Shown piece by piece: positions 47,251 to 58,804 of a stretch of 64,000 nucleotides of DNA. The stretch is from Micromonospora inositola (lineage in GTDB: Bacteria; Actinomycetota; Actinomycetes; Mycobacteriales; Micromonosporaceae), in the NCBI RefSeq assembly GCF_900090285.1, contig NZ_LT607754.1, positions 3,870,001 through 3,934,000 of the forward strand. Reading direction: 5' to 3'. How positions within the stretch are numbered: the stretch's first letter is position 1; each line of letters begins with the position of its first letter. The translations under genes were made by a program, and so were the position numbers. The notes under the pieces are model-generated. The model did not search any database. It worked only from the letters and a program-made list of their open reading frames with translations, and had not been told where the DNA came from.

Positions 47251-48231
47251 ATGGCGATGACGGCTGCGGTCAAGGACGAGCTGAGTCGGGTCGACGTGCC
47301 CAAGCCCTGCTGCCGGCGGGCGGAGATGGCGGCCCTGCTGCGCTTCGCCGGCGGGCTGCACATCGTGTCGGGTCGCGTGGTGGTGGAGGCCGAGCTGGAC
47401 ACCGGCGCGGTGGCCCGGCGGCTCCGGCGGGAGATCGCCGAGGTCTACGGGTACCCGAGCGAGATCCACGTGCTCGCCTCCGGCGGGCTGCGCAAGGGCA
47501 GCCACTTCATCGTCCGGGTGGTGAAGGACGGCGAGGCCCTGGCCCGGCAGACCGGGCTGCTGGACGTGCGCGGTCGTCCGGTGCGCGGCCTGCCGCCGCA
47601 CGTGGTCGCCGCGAACGCCTGCTGCGCGGTCTCCGCCTGGCGGGGCGCGTTCATGGCGCACGGGTCGCTGACCGAGCCGGGCCGCTCCAGCGCCCTGGAG
47701 ATCACCTGTCCCGGACCGGAGTCGGCCCTCGCGCTGGTCGGCGCCGCCCGCCGGATCGGCATCGTGGCGAAGAACCGCGAGGTGCGCCAGGTGGACCGGG
47801 TGGTGGTCAAGGACGGCGACGCGATCGCCGCGCTGCTCACCCGGATCGGCGCGCACTCCAGCGTGCTGGCCTGGGAGGAGCGGCGGGTTCGCCGGGAGGT
47901 CCGGGCGACCGCGAACCGGCTGGCCAACTTCGACGACGCCAACCTGCGCCGGTCCGCCCGCGCCGCGGTGGCCGCGGCCGCCCGGGTGACCCGCGCGTTG
48001 GAGATCCTCGCCGATGACGCGCCGAACCACCTGACCTCTGCCGGTCGGCTCCGCCTGGAGCACCGGCAGGCCTCGCTGGAGGAGCTGGGCGCGCTGGCCG
48101 AGCCGCCGCTGACCAAGGACGCCATCGCCGGGCGGATCCGCCGGTTGCTGGCGCTGGCCGACAAGCGGGCCCGCGACCTGGGCATCCCGGATACGGAAGC
48201 GGCCGTCACGCCCGACATGCTCGTGGTCTGA
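47251..48231 (+). CDS. whiA: Sporulation/cell-division regulator WhiA
   Basis: 326 residues: an N-terminal LAGLIDADG homing-endonuclease-like fold ([35 protein letters not shown]) and a C-terminal helix-turn-helix ([20 protein letters not shown], then [17 protein letters not shown]). In Streptomyces WhiA works with WhiB to switch growing hyphae to sporulation septation. The ATG at 47251 follows GAGGGG; a longer frame starts five codons upstream. It is third in rapZ-yvcK-whiA and about 260 bases upstream of gap. Confidence 0.95.
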   Translation: MAMTAAVKDELSRVDVPKPCCRRAEMAALLRFAGGLHIVSGRVVVEAELDTGAVARRLRREIAEVYGYPSEIHVLASGGLRKGSHFIVRVVKDGEALARQTGLLDVRGRPVRGLPPHVVAANACCAVSAWRGAFMAHGSLTEPGRSSALEITCPGPESALALVGAARRIGIVAKNREVRQVDRVVVKDGDAIAALLTRIGAHSSVLAWEERRVRREVRATANRLANFDDANLRRSARAAVAAAARVTRALEILADDAPNHLTSAGRLRLEHRQASLEELGALAEPPLTKDAIAGRIRRLLALADKRARDLGIPDTEAAVTPDMLVV

Positions 48232-48299
48232 TAGGACGGTGGGGCGGCACGGTGCGAGCGGGATCACCACCCGCCGCAGCGCGACACCGCACGCTCGGA

Positions 48300-48305
48300 T
48301 AAGGT
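48300..48305 (+). promoter_or_regulatory. Possible -10 box of the gap operon
   Basis: TAAGGT within CGGATAAGGTCG, about 190 bases before gap. No convincing -35 hexamer accompanies it, so this is a weak call. Confidence 0.3.
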
Positions 48306-48378
48306 CGCTGCGTACGGCAAGGGGGCCGGCACAGGCATCCCTCGCCGTGCTCACCGCCTCCGGCGGTCAGGTCCTTGA

Positions 48379-50719
<2,341 letters not shown>

Positions 50720-50720
<1 letters not shown>

Positions 50721-51511
50721 TGGCGGGCGTCACCCGCCGGCCGCTGATGGCCGGCAACTGGAAGATGAACTTGAACCACCTCGAGGCCAACCTGCTGGTG
50801 CAGAAGCTGGCCGCGAGCCTGACCGAGAAGCAGCTCACCGACGTGGAGACGGTGGTCCTGCCGCCCTTCACCGACCTGCGTACCGTGCAGACCGCGGTGG
50901 ACGGCGACAAGCTGCTGATCGGCTACGGCGCGCAGGACCTGTCGCCGTACCAGTCCGGGGCGTACACCGGGGACGTGTCCGGGCCGATGCTGGCGAAGCT
51001 GGGCTGCACGTACGTGGTGGTCGGGCACTCCGAGCGGCGGGCCTACCACTACGAGGACGATGCGGTCGTCAACGCGAAGGTGGCGGCGGCGCTGGCCAAC
51101 GGGCTCACCCCGATCCTCTGCATCGGCGAGGGCCTGGAGATCCGGGAGCAGCTCAAGCACGTGCCGCACTGCTGCGACCAGCTCGACGGCGCGCTGAAGG
51201 GGCTGACCCCGGAGCAGGTCACCAGGGTCGTCGTCGCGTACGAGCCGGTCTGGGCGATCGGCACGGGCAAGACGGCCACCCCGGAGGACGCCCAGGAGGT
51301 CTGCGGCGAGGTCCGCAAGCGCCTGGGGCAGACCTTCGACGAGGGCACCGCGCAGCAGGTCCGTATCCTCTACGGCGGGTCGGTCAAGGCGTCGAACATC
51401 GCCGCGATCATGGCCCAGCCGGACGTGGACGGGGCCCTGGTGGGCGGGGCGAGCCTGGACGCCGAGGAATTCGCGCAGATCTGCCGGTTCCCGGAGCACA
51501 TCGCCCGCTGA
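50720..51511 (+). CDS. tpiA: Triosephosphate isomerase
   Basis: 263 residues. Catalytic residues are all visible: the Lys of [12 protein letters not shown] (about residue 14), the His of [12 protein letters not shown] (about 104), and the Glu of [17 protein letters not shown] (about 176), followed by the [11 protein letters not shown] phosphate loop and [12 protein letters not shown]. It interconverts dihydroxyacetone phosphate and glyceraldehyde 3-phosphate, feeding Gap and Pgk encoded just upstream. The ATG overlaps the last base of the pgk stop. Confidence 0.97.
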
Positions 51512-51606
51512 CGGCTCGCTATTCTTGACTCCGCCCGTCCGCCGGCCGGTGCCGCGTGCCCGACCTGCCCGGGCAGATGATCGCTACGAGAGGACTGACC
51601 CCAGCC

Positions 51607-51867
51607 ATGCCGATCGCGTTCGCGTACACGTTGATCGTGTTGTTGATCATCACGAGCATCCTGCTCACCCTGCTGATCCTGCTGCACCGAGGTAAGGGCG
51701 GCGGGTTGTCGAGCATGTTCGGCGGCGGCGTCAGCTCCAGCCTGGCCGGCTCCTCGGTGGCCGAGAAGAACCTCGACCGCTACACCGTTCTGGTGGGGAT
51801 CGTCTGGTTCGCGTCCATCGTCGGGATCGGCCTCTGGCTGCGGCTGCAGATGAGCAGCGGCGCCTGA
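51607..51867 (+). CDS. secG: Preprotein translocase subunit SecG
   Basis: 86 residues, two transmembrane helices (YTLIVLLIITSILLTLLILL and VLVGIVWFASIVGIGLWL) joined by the conserved cytoplasmic loop HRGKGGGLSSMFGGGVSSSLAGSSVAEKNLDR, quoted here by its span of residues 29-60. It stimulates SecYEG-mediated export. The ATG at 51607 (MPIAFAYTL) is preferred over the ATG at 51556. A TATTCT box (51520-51525) after tpiA suggests its own promoter in addition to read-through. It lies between tpiA and rbpA. Confidence 0.93.
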   Translation: MPIAFAYTLIVLLIITSILLTLLILLHRGKGGGLSSMFGGGVSSSLAGSSVAEKNLDRYTVLVGIVWFASIVGIGLWLRLQMSSGA

Positions 51868-51884
51868 GCGAGCCCGTCTGGTCG

Positions 51885-51890
51885 TACAAT
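51885..51890 (+). promoter_or_regulatory. -10 box of rbpA
   Basis: TACAAT, close to the sigma-70-type consensus. The predicted start near 51897 falls inside the 5' arm of the hairpin at 51893-51922. No good -35 is seen. Confidence 0.5.
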
Positions 51891-51892
51891 CT

Positions 51893-51922
51893 GCGCGCGG
51901 TCCGTCACGACGGGCCGCGCGC
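51893..51922 (+). terminator. secG terminator overlapping the rbpA start site
   Basis: GCGCGCGG-T-CCGT / ACGG-G-CCGCGCGC hairpin followed by TTCTTT (51925-51930), one of few stems here with a T-rich tail. Confidence 0.6.
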
Positions 51923-51995
51923 AGTTCTTTGTCCGCCGCACCGCGTCGCCGCCCGCCCGAGCGGCGGTTCCCGACGACGACAGGAGCGAGCAGCC

Positions 51996-52340
51996 GTGCC
52001 GAGTGGCAACGTCATCCGTGGCGCCCGGGTCGGGTCCACCCCCGAGCGGCCGACCGAGCGGGCCGCACCGGCCCCGCGCCGGGCGGTCGCCTACTGGTGC
52101 CGCAACAATCACCGCGTCGAGATCCTGATCGCCGCCGAGGCGGAGGCGCCGCCGCTCTGGGACTGCCCGCGCTGCGGCCAGCCGGCCGGGCGGGACGCGC
52201 AGAACCCGCCCGGTCGGGCCCGGACCGAGCCCTACAAGTCGCACCTGGCGTACGTGAAGGAGCGGCGCACCCCCGAGGAGGGCGAGGCGATCCTCGCCGA
52301 GGCCCTGGCCGCGCTGCGCCAGCGCCGCGGCGGGGCCTGA
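51996..52340 (+). CDS. rbpA: RNA polymerase-binding protein RbpA
   Basis: 114-residue actinobacterial transcription activator that binds RNA polymerase with the principal sigma factor and stabilises open complexes. An N-terminal tail with GNVIRGARVGS is followed by the core barrel with YWCRNNHRVEILIAAEAE, then CPRCGQPAGRD (zinc-type Cys), and the basic linker plus sigma-interacting helix RTPEEGEAILAEALAALR at the end. The GTG at 51996 follows CAGGAGCGAG. It is convergent with pgl. No SigR-type GGGAAT-N18-GTT promoter, as known for Streptomyces rbpA, was found upstream. Confidence 0.95.
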   Translation: MPSGNVIRGARVGSTPERPTERAAPAPRRAVAYWCRNNHRVEILIAAEAEAPPLWDCPRCGQPAGRDAQNPPGRARTEPYKSHLAYVKERRTPEEGEAILAEALAALRQRRGGA

Positions 52341-52387
52341 CCCGCGCAAGCTCCGCTCCCGCCGGACCGGGGCGCACCGTCCGTCGT

Positions 52388-53158
52388 TCAGCGCAGGCTG
52401 CGCAGCCGGGGCGGCACCTCGGCCGCCGCGGCCCGGTCCAGCAACCAGAGGGTACGACTGACGCCGTGCACCCCGGCCGCGGGCAGCTGCACCGGCCCCG
52501 CCCCGGCCAGCGCCATACCCACCGCCCGGGACTTGTCGGCCCCGCTGGCGACCAGCCAGACCTCCTCGGCGGTGTTGATCGCCGGCAGAGTGAGCGTGGT
52601 CCGCACCGGCGGCGGCTTGGGGCTGCCCCGGACCGCGCTGACCGGCCGGTTGTCGTGGTGCACCGGGTGCTCCGGGAAGACCGAGGCCACGTGCCCGTCC
52701 TCCCCGACGCCGAGCATCAGCACGTCGAAGTGGGGGAGCGGGGCGTGCCCCGGCCGGGCCGCCCGGGCCAGTTCCTCGGCGTACCGGGCGGCGGCCGCCT
52801 CCGGGTCGTTGCCCGCCGGCCCGTCGGAGGGCGGCATCGGGTGGATCCGGGCCGGATCCAGCGGCACCACGTCCAGCAGCGCCGCCCGGGCCTGGGTCTC
52901 GTTGCGCTCCGGGTCGCCGGCCGGCAGGAACCGCTCGTCGCCCCACCAGACGTCGACCCGGGACCAGTCGACGGCGTCCCGGGCCGGCAGCGCCGCCACC
53001 GCCCGGTACACCGCCGCGGCGATCCGCCCGCCGGTCAGCACCACCGACGCCTGGCCCCGGTCCGCCTGCGCGTCCAGCAGCTTCACCACCAACCTGGCCG
53101 CCACCGCCTGCGCCAGCAGGTCGGCGTCGGCGTGTACGGCGACACTCGCCTCACTCAT
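52388..53158 (-). CDS. pgl: 6-phosphogluconolactonase
   Basis: 256 residues of the glucosamine-6-phosphate isomerase-like Pgl family (DevB). Key features: VVLTGGRIAAAVYRAVA, DVWWGDERFLPAGDPERNETQAR, HFDVLMLGVGEDGHVASVFPEHP (parts quoted) and VWLVASGADKSRAVG. It hydrolyses 6-phosphogluconolactone made by Zwf. The ATG at 53158 (MSEASVAV) replaces a 40-codon longer frame. It is last in the tkt-tal-pgi-zwf-opcA-pgl operon, about 130 bases after opcA. Confidence 0.94.
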   Translation of the reverse strand: MSEASVAVHADADLLAQAVAARLVVKLLDAQADRGQASVVLTGGRIAAAVYRAVAALPARDAVDWSRVDVWWGDERFLPAGDPERNETQARAALLDVVPLDPARIHPMPPSDGPAGNDPEAAAARYAEELARAARPGHAPLPHFDVLMLGVGEDGHVASVFPEHPVHHDNRPVSAVRGSPKPPPVRTTLTLPAINTAEEVWLVASGADKSRAVGMALAGAGPVQLPAAGVHGVSRTLWLLDRAAAAEVPPRLRSLR

Positions 53159-53288
53159 GTTGTGCCTTCGTTTCCCGACCGCGCCCGCGCGGTCCCTGTT
53201 CGTCGTGCCCGGGGGCCGGTCGGCCCGTCCGTCGCGCCCGTCCGCCGGCGGGGGACGGGCCGCGCCGGCCCGCCCCACGCCGCCGTGG

Positions 53289-54305
53289 TCAGGGGGTCGC
53301 GCTGGTGCCGGCGTGCGCGGTGACGCCGGCCTCGGCCCGCTGGGCCGTCGCCGGATCCTTCCAAACGTGCACCCGGTTGCCGGGGCGCTGGTCCAGCCCG
53401 GTGAGGCCGGCCGTGGCGCCGAGCGCCTCGGCGTACACCTGGTCGGCGTCGAGCCGGCGCAGCTCCTCGGCCAGCTCGTCGCCGAGCGGCCGGCGGACCA
53501 GCGGCAGGGTCCGGTCCTCCTGCCCGGTACGCCGGAAGATGGCGACGTTGTCCTCCCGGGTGAGCGTCAGCTCGTCGCCGTTGGCGCAGCGCAACTGCAC
53601 CCCGCGCATCCGGGGATGCTCGGCGCTGTGCTCCCACACCGGGTCGATGCCGAGCCGGGCGGCCAGCCAGCCGCGCATCAGCGCCGCCGTCGGGTCCATC
53701 CCCGGCCCGATGACCGTCGCCTCGGTGACCCGGGCCTGGGTGGTGTCGAACGCCCCGGCGACCAGGGAGCGCCACAGGGTGATCCGGGTCCAGGCCAGGT
53801 CGGTGTCGCCGGGGGCGTAGTCCCGGGCCCGCTGCCGGATGGCCTCGATCGGGTCGGCGGCCTGCGCGGCGTCGGTGATCCGCCGGTCCGCGACCACGCC
53901 GAGGAAGTCGGTGGCGATCTCGGCCGGCGGCTCGCCGTGCCACCAGGTGACCACCGGCACGTCGGGCACCAGCAGTGGCATCACCACCGACTCGGCGTGC
54001 AGGGCGAGCCGGCCGTACATCCGGGTCACCACCGCCTCGCACGGGCCGAGCCGGCCGCCGACGACGATCTCCGCGTCCAGCCGGTTGCGGTCCCGCTCGA
54101 CGTCCGAGCGGACCACCACCACGATCCGGCACGGGTGGGCGGCGGCGGCGATCGTCGCCGCCGCCTCCGCCTCGCGGACCCGCTTCTCGTCCACCACGAC
54201 GATCAGGGTGAGCGCCATGCCGCTGGCCACCCCGCCGGCGCTGCGGCGCTCCGCCGCGAGCGCCTTGACCACCTCGTTGCCGGTGGTGTCCCACAGCCCG
54301 ATCAA
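53289..54305 (-). CDS. opcA: Glucose-6-phosphate dehydrogenase assembly protein OpcA
   Basis: 338 residues. OpcA is the actinobacterial/cyanobacterial redox-responsive partner of G6PDH. The family start is IGLWDTTGNEVVKALAAERR; SDVERDRNRLDAEIVVGGRLGPCE and VPVVTWWHGEPPAEIATDFLG lie in the middle. The start is a TTG at 54305 with GGAGG seven bases upstream; no ATG or GTG matches the family N-terminus. It lies 31 bases after zwf, so complex subunits are made together. Confidence 0.92.
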   Translation of the reverse strand: MIGLWDTTGNEVVKALAAERRSAGGVASGMALTLIVVVDEKRVREAEAAATIAAAAHPCRIVVVVRSDVERDRNRLDAEIVVGGRLGPCEAVVTRMYGRLALHAESVVMPLLVPDVPVVTWWHGEPPAEIATDFLGVVADRRITDAAQAADPIEAIRQRARDYAPGDTDLAWTRITLWRSLVAGAFDTTQARVTEATVIGPGMDPTAALMRGWLAARLGIDPVWEHSAEHPRMRGVQLRCANGDELTLTREDNVAIFRRTGQEDRTLPLVRRPLGDELAEELRRLDADQVYAEALGATAGLTGLDQRPGNRVHVWKDPATAQRAEAGVTAHAGTSATP

Positions 54306-54336
54306 TGGAGCCTCCTGGTTCCCTCGCTGTGCTCGC

Positions 54337-55851
54337 TCACGCCCGCCGCCAGGCCCGGCCATCGCGGGCCAGCATCTCGTCGGCCGCCCGGGGGCCCCAC
54401 TCACCGGCCCGGTACGGCTCCGGCGTGGTACCCGCCCAGGCGTGCTCCAGCGGGTCCACCGCCTGCCAGCTCTGCTCCACCTCGGCGGCGTCCGGGAAGA
54501 GGGTCCGGTCGCCGATCAACACATCCAGCACCAACCGCTCGTACGCCTCGGGGCTCGACTCGGTGAACGCCTCGCCGTACTGGAAGTCCATCGCGATGTC
54601 GCGGACCTCCATGGTGGTGCCGGGGACCTTGGAGCCGAACTTGAGCACCACGCCCTCGTCCGGCTGGACCCGGATGACGAGCTGGTTGGGGCCGAGCGAC
54701 TCCATGTCCGCCTGGTTGAACGGCAGGTGCGGCGCCTTCTTGAACATGATGGCCACCTCGGTGACCCGCCGGGGCAGCCGCTTGCCGGCCCGGATGTAGA
54801 AGGGCACCTCCGCCCAGCGGCGGTTCTGGATGCCGAGCTTGACGGCCACGTAGGTCTCCGTGGTGGAGTCCTCCGGTACGCCCTCCTCCTCCCGGTAGCC
54901 CACCGCGCGCTCGCCGCCGACCCAGCCGGGCAGGTACTGCCCGCGGACGGTGTCCCGGGCGACGTCCTTCGGCACAGTGATCGCCCTGAGCACCTTGAGC
55001 TTCTCGGTCCGGATCTCGTCGGCGTCGAAGCTCGTCGGCTCCTCCATCGCCACCAGGGCGAGGAGCTGGAGCAGGTGGTTCTGCAGCACGTCCCGGGCGG
55101 TGCCGACGGTGTCGTAGAAGCCGGCCCGGGTGCCGATGCCGACGTCCTCGGCCATGGTGATCTGCACCGAGTCGACGTACTTGGAGTTCCACAGCGGCTC
55201 GAACAGGTTGTTCGCGAACCGCAGGGCGAGGATGTTCTGGACCGTCTCCTTGCCCAGGTAATGGTCGATCCGGAAGACGTCCTGCCGGGTGAAGACATCG
55301 TCGACCAGGTCGTTGAGCGCCTTCGCCGACGGCAGGTCGTTGCCGAACGGCTTCTCCACCACCACCCGCCGCCAGCCGCCGGACTTGGCATTGTCCGCCA
55401 TCCCGGTGCGGGCCAGCTGCTTGAGCACCATGGGGAAGGCCGCCGGGGGGATGGAGAAGTAGAAGGCGGCGTTGCCCGGGATGCCGTGGCTGTCGCGCAG
55501 CTCGTCCAGGGTCGCCGCGAGATGGTCGAACGCGGCGTCGTCGTCGAACGAGCCGCCGACGAACTTGATGTTGCCGGCCAGCCGCGCCCAGACCTCCTCC
55601 CGCCACGGGGTCCGGGCGTGCTTCTTCGCCGCCTCGTGGGCCAGCGACTCGAAGTCGCCGTCGCCCCAGTCGCGCCGGGCGAAGCCCAGGACCATGAAAC
55701 CGGGCGGCAGCAGGCCCCGGTTGGCCAGGTCGTAGACCGCCGGCAACAGCTTCTTGCGGGCCAGGTCCCCGGTCACCCCGAAGATCACCAGAGCGCATGG
55801 CTCCGGGATCCGCGGCAGCCGTCGGTCCTGCGCGTCGCGCAGCGGGTTCAC
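54337..55851 (-). CDS. zwf: Glucose-6-phosphate 1-dehydrogenase
   Basis: 504 residues, first enzyme of the oxidative pentose-phosphate pathway. The NADP-binding [20 protein letters not shown] (residues 20-39), active-site [13 protein letters not shown] (catalytic His) and EKPFGNDL are intact. The GTG at 55851 ([13 protein letters not shown]) has AGGAGG upstream; the ATG at 55887, two bases after the pgi stop, would add 12 residues and cannot be excluded, since mycobacterial Zwf2 has a similar extension. It is followed by opcA, its allosteric partner. Confidence 0.95.
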   Translation of the reverse strand: MNPLRDAQDRRLPRIPEPCALVIFGVTGDLARKKLLPAVYDLANRGLLPPGFMVLGFARRDWGDGDFESLAHEAAKKHARTPWREEVWARLAGNIKFVGGSFDDDAAFDHLAATLDELRDSHGIPGNAAFYFSIPPAAFPMVLKQLARTGMADNAKSGGWRRVVVEKPFGNDLPSAKALNDLVDDVFTRQDVFRIDHYLGKETVQNILALRFANNLFEPLWNSKYVDSVQITMAEDVGIGTRAGFYDTVGTARDVLQNHLLQLLALVAMEEPTSFDADEIRTEKLKVLRAITVPKDVARDTVRGQYLPGWVGGERAVGYREEEGVPEDSTTETYVAVKLGIQNRRWAEVPFYIRAGKRLPRRVTEVAIMFKKAPHLPFNQADMESLGPNQLVIRVQPDEGVVLKFGSKVPGTTMEVRDIAMDFQYGEAFTESSPEAYERLVLDVLIGDRTLFPDAAEVEQSWQAVDPLEHAWAGTTPEPYRAGEWGPRAADEMLARDGRAWRRA

Positions 55852-55889
55852 GCCGCCTCCTCGCTCCGCTGGGTTCACGTCATTCATCG

Positions 55890-57539
55890 TCACGTCCGTG
55901 TCCGTCCGGCCGCATCCAGCAGCTGGGCGACGCCCGCCGCCCGCTCGGTCAGGTGCAGTCGCAGCACCGGTCGCTCCCGGCCGGCCAGGGCCTGCCGGTC
56001 GCCGGCGGCCTGGGCCGCCTGAAGCTCTCCGAAGGTGTACGGCCGCCCCGGGACCGGCAGATCCTCGGTGACCGCGCCGGTCACCTGCAGGAAGCTGCCG
56101 ACCTGCGGGCCGCCCTTGTGGTACTGCCCGGTCGAGTGCAGGAAGCGCGGTCCCCACCCGAAGGTCACCGGCCGGCCGGCCGCCTCCGCGAGCAGCGGGC
56201 GCAGCCCGGCCACCGCCGCGTCGGCCTGCCGGTCGAGGTACGCCAGCACCGCCAGGTACCCGTCGTCGCCCAGCCCGTCGAGCAGCCACCTCAGCACGCC
56301 GGCCAGGTCACCCGGGGCGGCCGCCGGCGCGTACACCTCGACGGCACCCTCGACGAACGACGGCGTCTCCGCCGGCGGAGCCGAGGCGAGGATCCGAGCG
56401 GTGTTCTCCTTGCTCTCGGTGACGTTCGGCTGGTCGAACGGGTCGACCCCGAGCACCACACCGGCGATCGCGATGGCGTACTCCCAGGTCAGGAAGTGCG
56501 CGCCGAGCGGGCCGTTGACCGCCACGTCGGGGCTGCCGCCACCGCCGGGCACGTCCCCGGCGGTCAGCGCGCCGCCGTAGGACACGGTCAGCACGTCGGG
56601 GCCGGCGGTGCCGGGCGCCCGCGGGGACTCCACCACGACCGGCAGGATGCCGACCCCGGCCTTGCCGGTCGACTCGGCGAGCAGCTGTTCCGCCCAGTCG
56701 CCCAGCCCGTCGATGCCGGTGCCGTCGCCGACCAGGGCGACCTTGTCGCGGCCGGTGGTGGCGGCCGCGGCCAGGGCCGCCCCCAGCGCCAGGCCCGGGT
56801 TGTCCCGGTCCCGGCCCAGCGACCCGCTCAGCGCCTCGGCCTCGTCGAGCAGTTCCGTCACCTCGGCCCCGGCCAGCGCGGCCGGGACCAGCCCGAACGC
56901 GGTGAGCGCCGAGTACCGGCCGCCCACCTCGGGGTCGGCGAAGATGGTGACCACACCCATCTCGGCGGCGGTCTCCGCAAGCGGCGAGCCCGGGTCGGTG
57001 ACCACCACGAAGTGCCGGGCGGCCTCCGCCTCGGTCATGCCGGCGTCCAGGAAGGCCTGCCAGTAGACGCGCCGGTGGCTGTCGGTCTCCACCGTCGAAC
57101 CCGACTTGCTGGAGATCACCACCACGGTCCGCTCCAGCGGGTCGGCCAGCGCCGCCCGGACCTGCCCCGGGTCGGTGCTGTCCAGCACGGTCAGCGGCCG
57201 GCCCAGGGTCCGGGCGATCACCTCGGGGGCGAGCGACGAGCCGCCCATCCCGGCGAGCACCACGTGGTCGAGGTCCTCCAGCTCGGCGGTCAGCTCGGCG
57301 AGCTGGGGGAGGAGCTCCCGGCTGCGCAGGTGGGTGTCCAGCCAGCCGAGCCGTGCCTTCGCCGTCGCCTCGGCCTCCGGGCCCCACAGCGTCGGGTCCT
57401 TCGCGGCCAGCGCGGCGGGCACGCCCCGGGTCACCAGGGCGTCGCGCGCCGACGCGGGCGCGGACCGGTCGACCGCGTCCGCGCCGTACACGGCCAGCCC
57501 GGCGGCCGCGTCCGCCGGGCCGGCCAGCAGGTCGCTCAC
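55890..57539 (-). CDS. pgi: Glucose-6-phosphate isomerase
   Basis: 549 residues with a tandem SIS fold. [39 protein letters not shown] (phosphate-binding Ser/Thr), [20 protein letters not shown], and the late [20 protein letters not shown] (quoted in part) are typical of the pentose-phosphate-operon Pgi of actinobacteria, which is more divergent than classical Pgi; the Tal/Pgi bifunctional enzymes of other bacteria carry a similar domain. Placement between tal and zwf allows fructose-6-phosphate from transaldolase/transketolase to re-enter the oxidative branch. Confidence 0.92.
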   Translation of the reverse strand: MSDLLAGPADAAAGLAVYGADAVDRSAPASARDALVTRGVPAALAAKDPTLWGPEAEATAKARLGWLDTHLRSRELLPQLAELTAELEDLDHVVLAGMGGSSLAPEVIARTLGRPLTVLDSTDPGQVRAALADPLERTVVVISSKSGSTVETDSHRRVYWQAFLDAGMTEAEAARHFVVVTDPGSPLAETAAEMGVVTIFADPEVGGRYSALTAFGLVPAALAGAEVTELLDEAEALSGSLGRDRDNPGLALGAALAAAATTGRDKVALVGDGTGIDGLGDWAEQLLAESTGKAGVGILPVVVESPRAPGTAGPDVLTVSYGGALTAGDVPGGGGSPDVAVNGPLGAHFLTWEYAIAIAGVVLGVDPFDQPNVTESKENTARILASAPPAETPSFVEGAVEVYAPAAAPGDLAGVLRWLLDGLGDDGYLAVLAYLDRQADAAVAGLRPLLAEAAGRPVTFGWGPRFLHSTGQYHKGGPQVGSFLQVTGAVTEDLPVPGRPYTFGELQAAQAAGDRQALAGRERPVLRLHLTERAAGVAQLLDAAGRTRT

Positions 57540-57609
57540 GTCGCCACCCTGTGGGGTGCGACGGCGTGAAGCGCCCCGGGCCGGCCCGGGGCGCGTCCGG
57601 CGCCGTTCG

Positions 57610-58788
57610 TCACGCGTTGCCCCCGGCCTGCTCGGCGGCCCGGGCGCTGCCCTTGGCGGCCCGGCCCGGCTTGCCGGTGCCCTTGGCCGCCTCGGTCAGC
57701 GACTTCTTCACGCCGTCGAGCAGCTCCAGCCAGCTCGCCTCGAACTTCTCCACGCCCTCGCGCTCCAGCGTGGCGATCACGTCGGACATGTCCACGCCGA
57801 CCGCCTCCAGGTCGGTGAAGACCTTGCGGGCCTCGTCGTACGAGCCGGTGATGGTGTCGCCGCGGGTCTCCCCGTGGTCGGCGTAGGCGTGGATGACCGA
57901 TTCCGGCATGGTGTTGACCGTGCCGGGGGCGATCAGCTCCTCGACGTACATGACGTCCCGGTAGTCCGGGTTCTTCGTGGAGGTGGAGGCCCACAGCGGG
58001 CGCTGCGGGTGGGCGCCGGCGTCTGCCAGTGCCTGCCACCGGTCGGAGCCGAAGACCTCGCAGTAGCGCTCGTACGCCAGCCTGGCGTTGGCGATGGCGG
58101 CCTTGCCGCGCAGCGCCTTCGCCTGGTCCGAGCCGATCTTCTCCAGCCGCTTGTCCACCTCGGTGTCGACCCGGGAGACGAAGAACGAGGCGACCGAGCC
58201 GATCTTGGACAGGTCGTGGCCGTTCGCCTTGGCCTGCTCCAGGCCGGCGAGGAACGCCTCCATCACCTGGGAGTAGCGGTCCAGCCCGAAGATCAGCGTC
58301 ACGTTGACGCTGATCCCCTGGGCCAGGGTCGCGGTGATCGCCGGCAGGCCCGCCTCGGTGGCCGGGATCTTGATGAAGAGGTTGGGCCGGTCGATCAACC
58401 ACCACAGCGACCCGGCCTCGGCGACTGTCTTCTCCGTCTCGTGGGCCAGCCGCGGGTCCACCTCGATCGAGACCCGGCCGTCCACCCCGGCGGTCGCGTC
58501 GTACGCCGGCCGCATCACGTCGCAGGCCCACCGCACGTCGTACGTGGTGAGCATGCGGACGGACTCCTCGACGTCCACCCCACGGATGGCGAGGTCCTTC
58601 AGTTGCCAGTTGTACTCGTCCGCGTCGCTCAGCGCCTTCGCGAAGATGGTCGGGTTGGACGTCACCCCGACCAGGTGCTTCTCCCGGCGCAACTGGTCCA
58701 ACCCGCCGGAACTCAGTCGGGTCCTCGAAAGATCGTCGAGCCAGATCGCCACACCCGCGGCGCTGAGCTCAGCCAGCCTGTCCGTCAT
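57610..58788 (-). CDS. tal: Transaldolase
   Basis: 392 residues, class of TalB-like long actinobacterial transaldolases. [19 protein letters not shown] at the N-terminus, [13 protein letters not shown], the Schiff-base lysine region [16 protein letters not shown] (about residue 140), [14 protein letters not shown], and [17 protein letters not shown] are present. It transfers dihydroxyacetone units between sugar phosphates. The ATG at 58788 is preferred over the GTG at 58797, which abuts the Shine-Dalgarno. The C-terminal 25 residues are Lys/Ala-rich. It lies 16 bases after tkt. Confidence 0.95.
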   Translation of the reverse strand: MTDRLAELSAAGVAIWLDDLSRTRLSSGGLDQLRREKHLVGVTSNPTIFAKALSDADEYNWQLKDLAIRGVDVEESVRMLTTYDVRWACDVMRPAYDATAGVDGRVSIEVDPRLAHETEKTVAEAGSLWWLIDRPNLFIKIPATEAGLPAITATLAQGISVNVTLIFGLDRYSQVMEAFLAGLEQAKANGHDLSKIGSVASFFVSRVDTEVDKRLEKIGSDQAKALRGKAAIANARLAYERYCEVFGSDRWQALADAGAHPQRPLWASTSTKNPDYRDVMYVEELIAPGTVNTMPESVIHAYADHGETRGDTITGSYDEARKVFTDLEAVGVDMSDVIATLEREGVEKFEASWLELLDGVKKSLTEAAKGTGKPGRAAKGSARAAEQAGGNA

Positions 58789-58804
58789 GCCGCCCACGCT
58801 CCCC

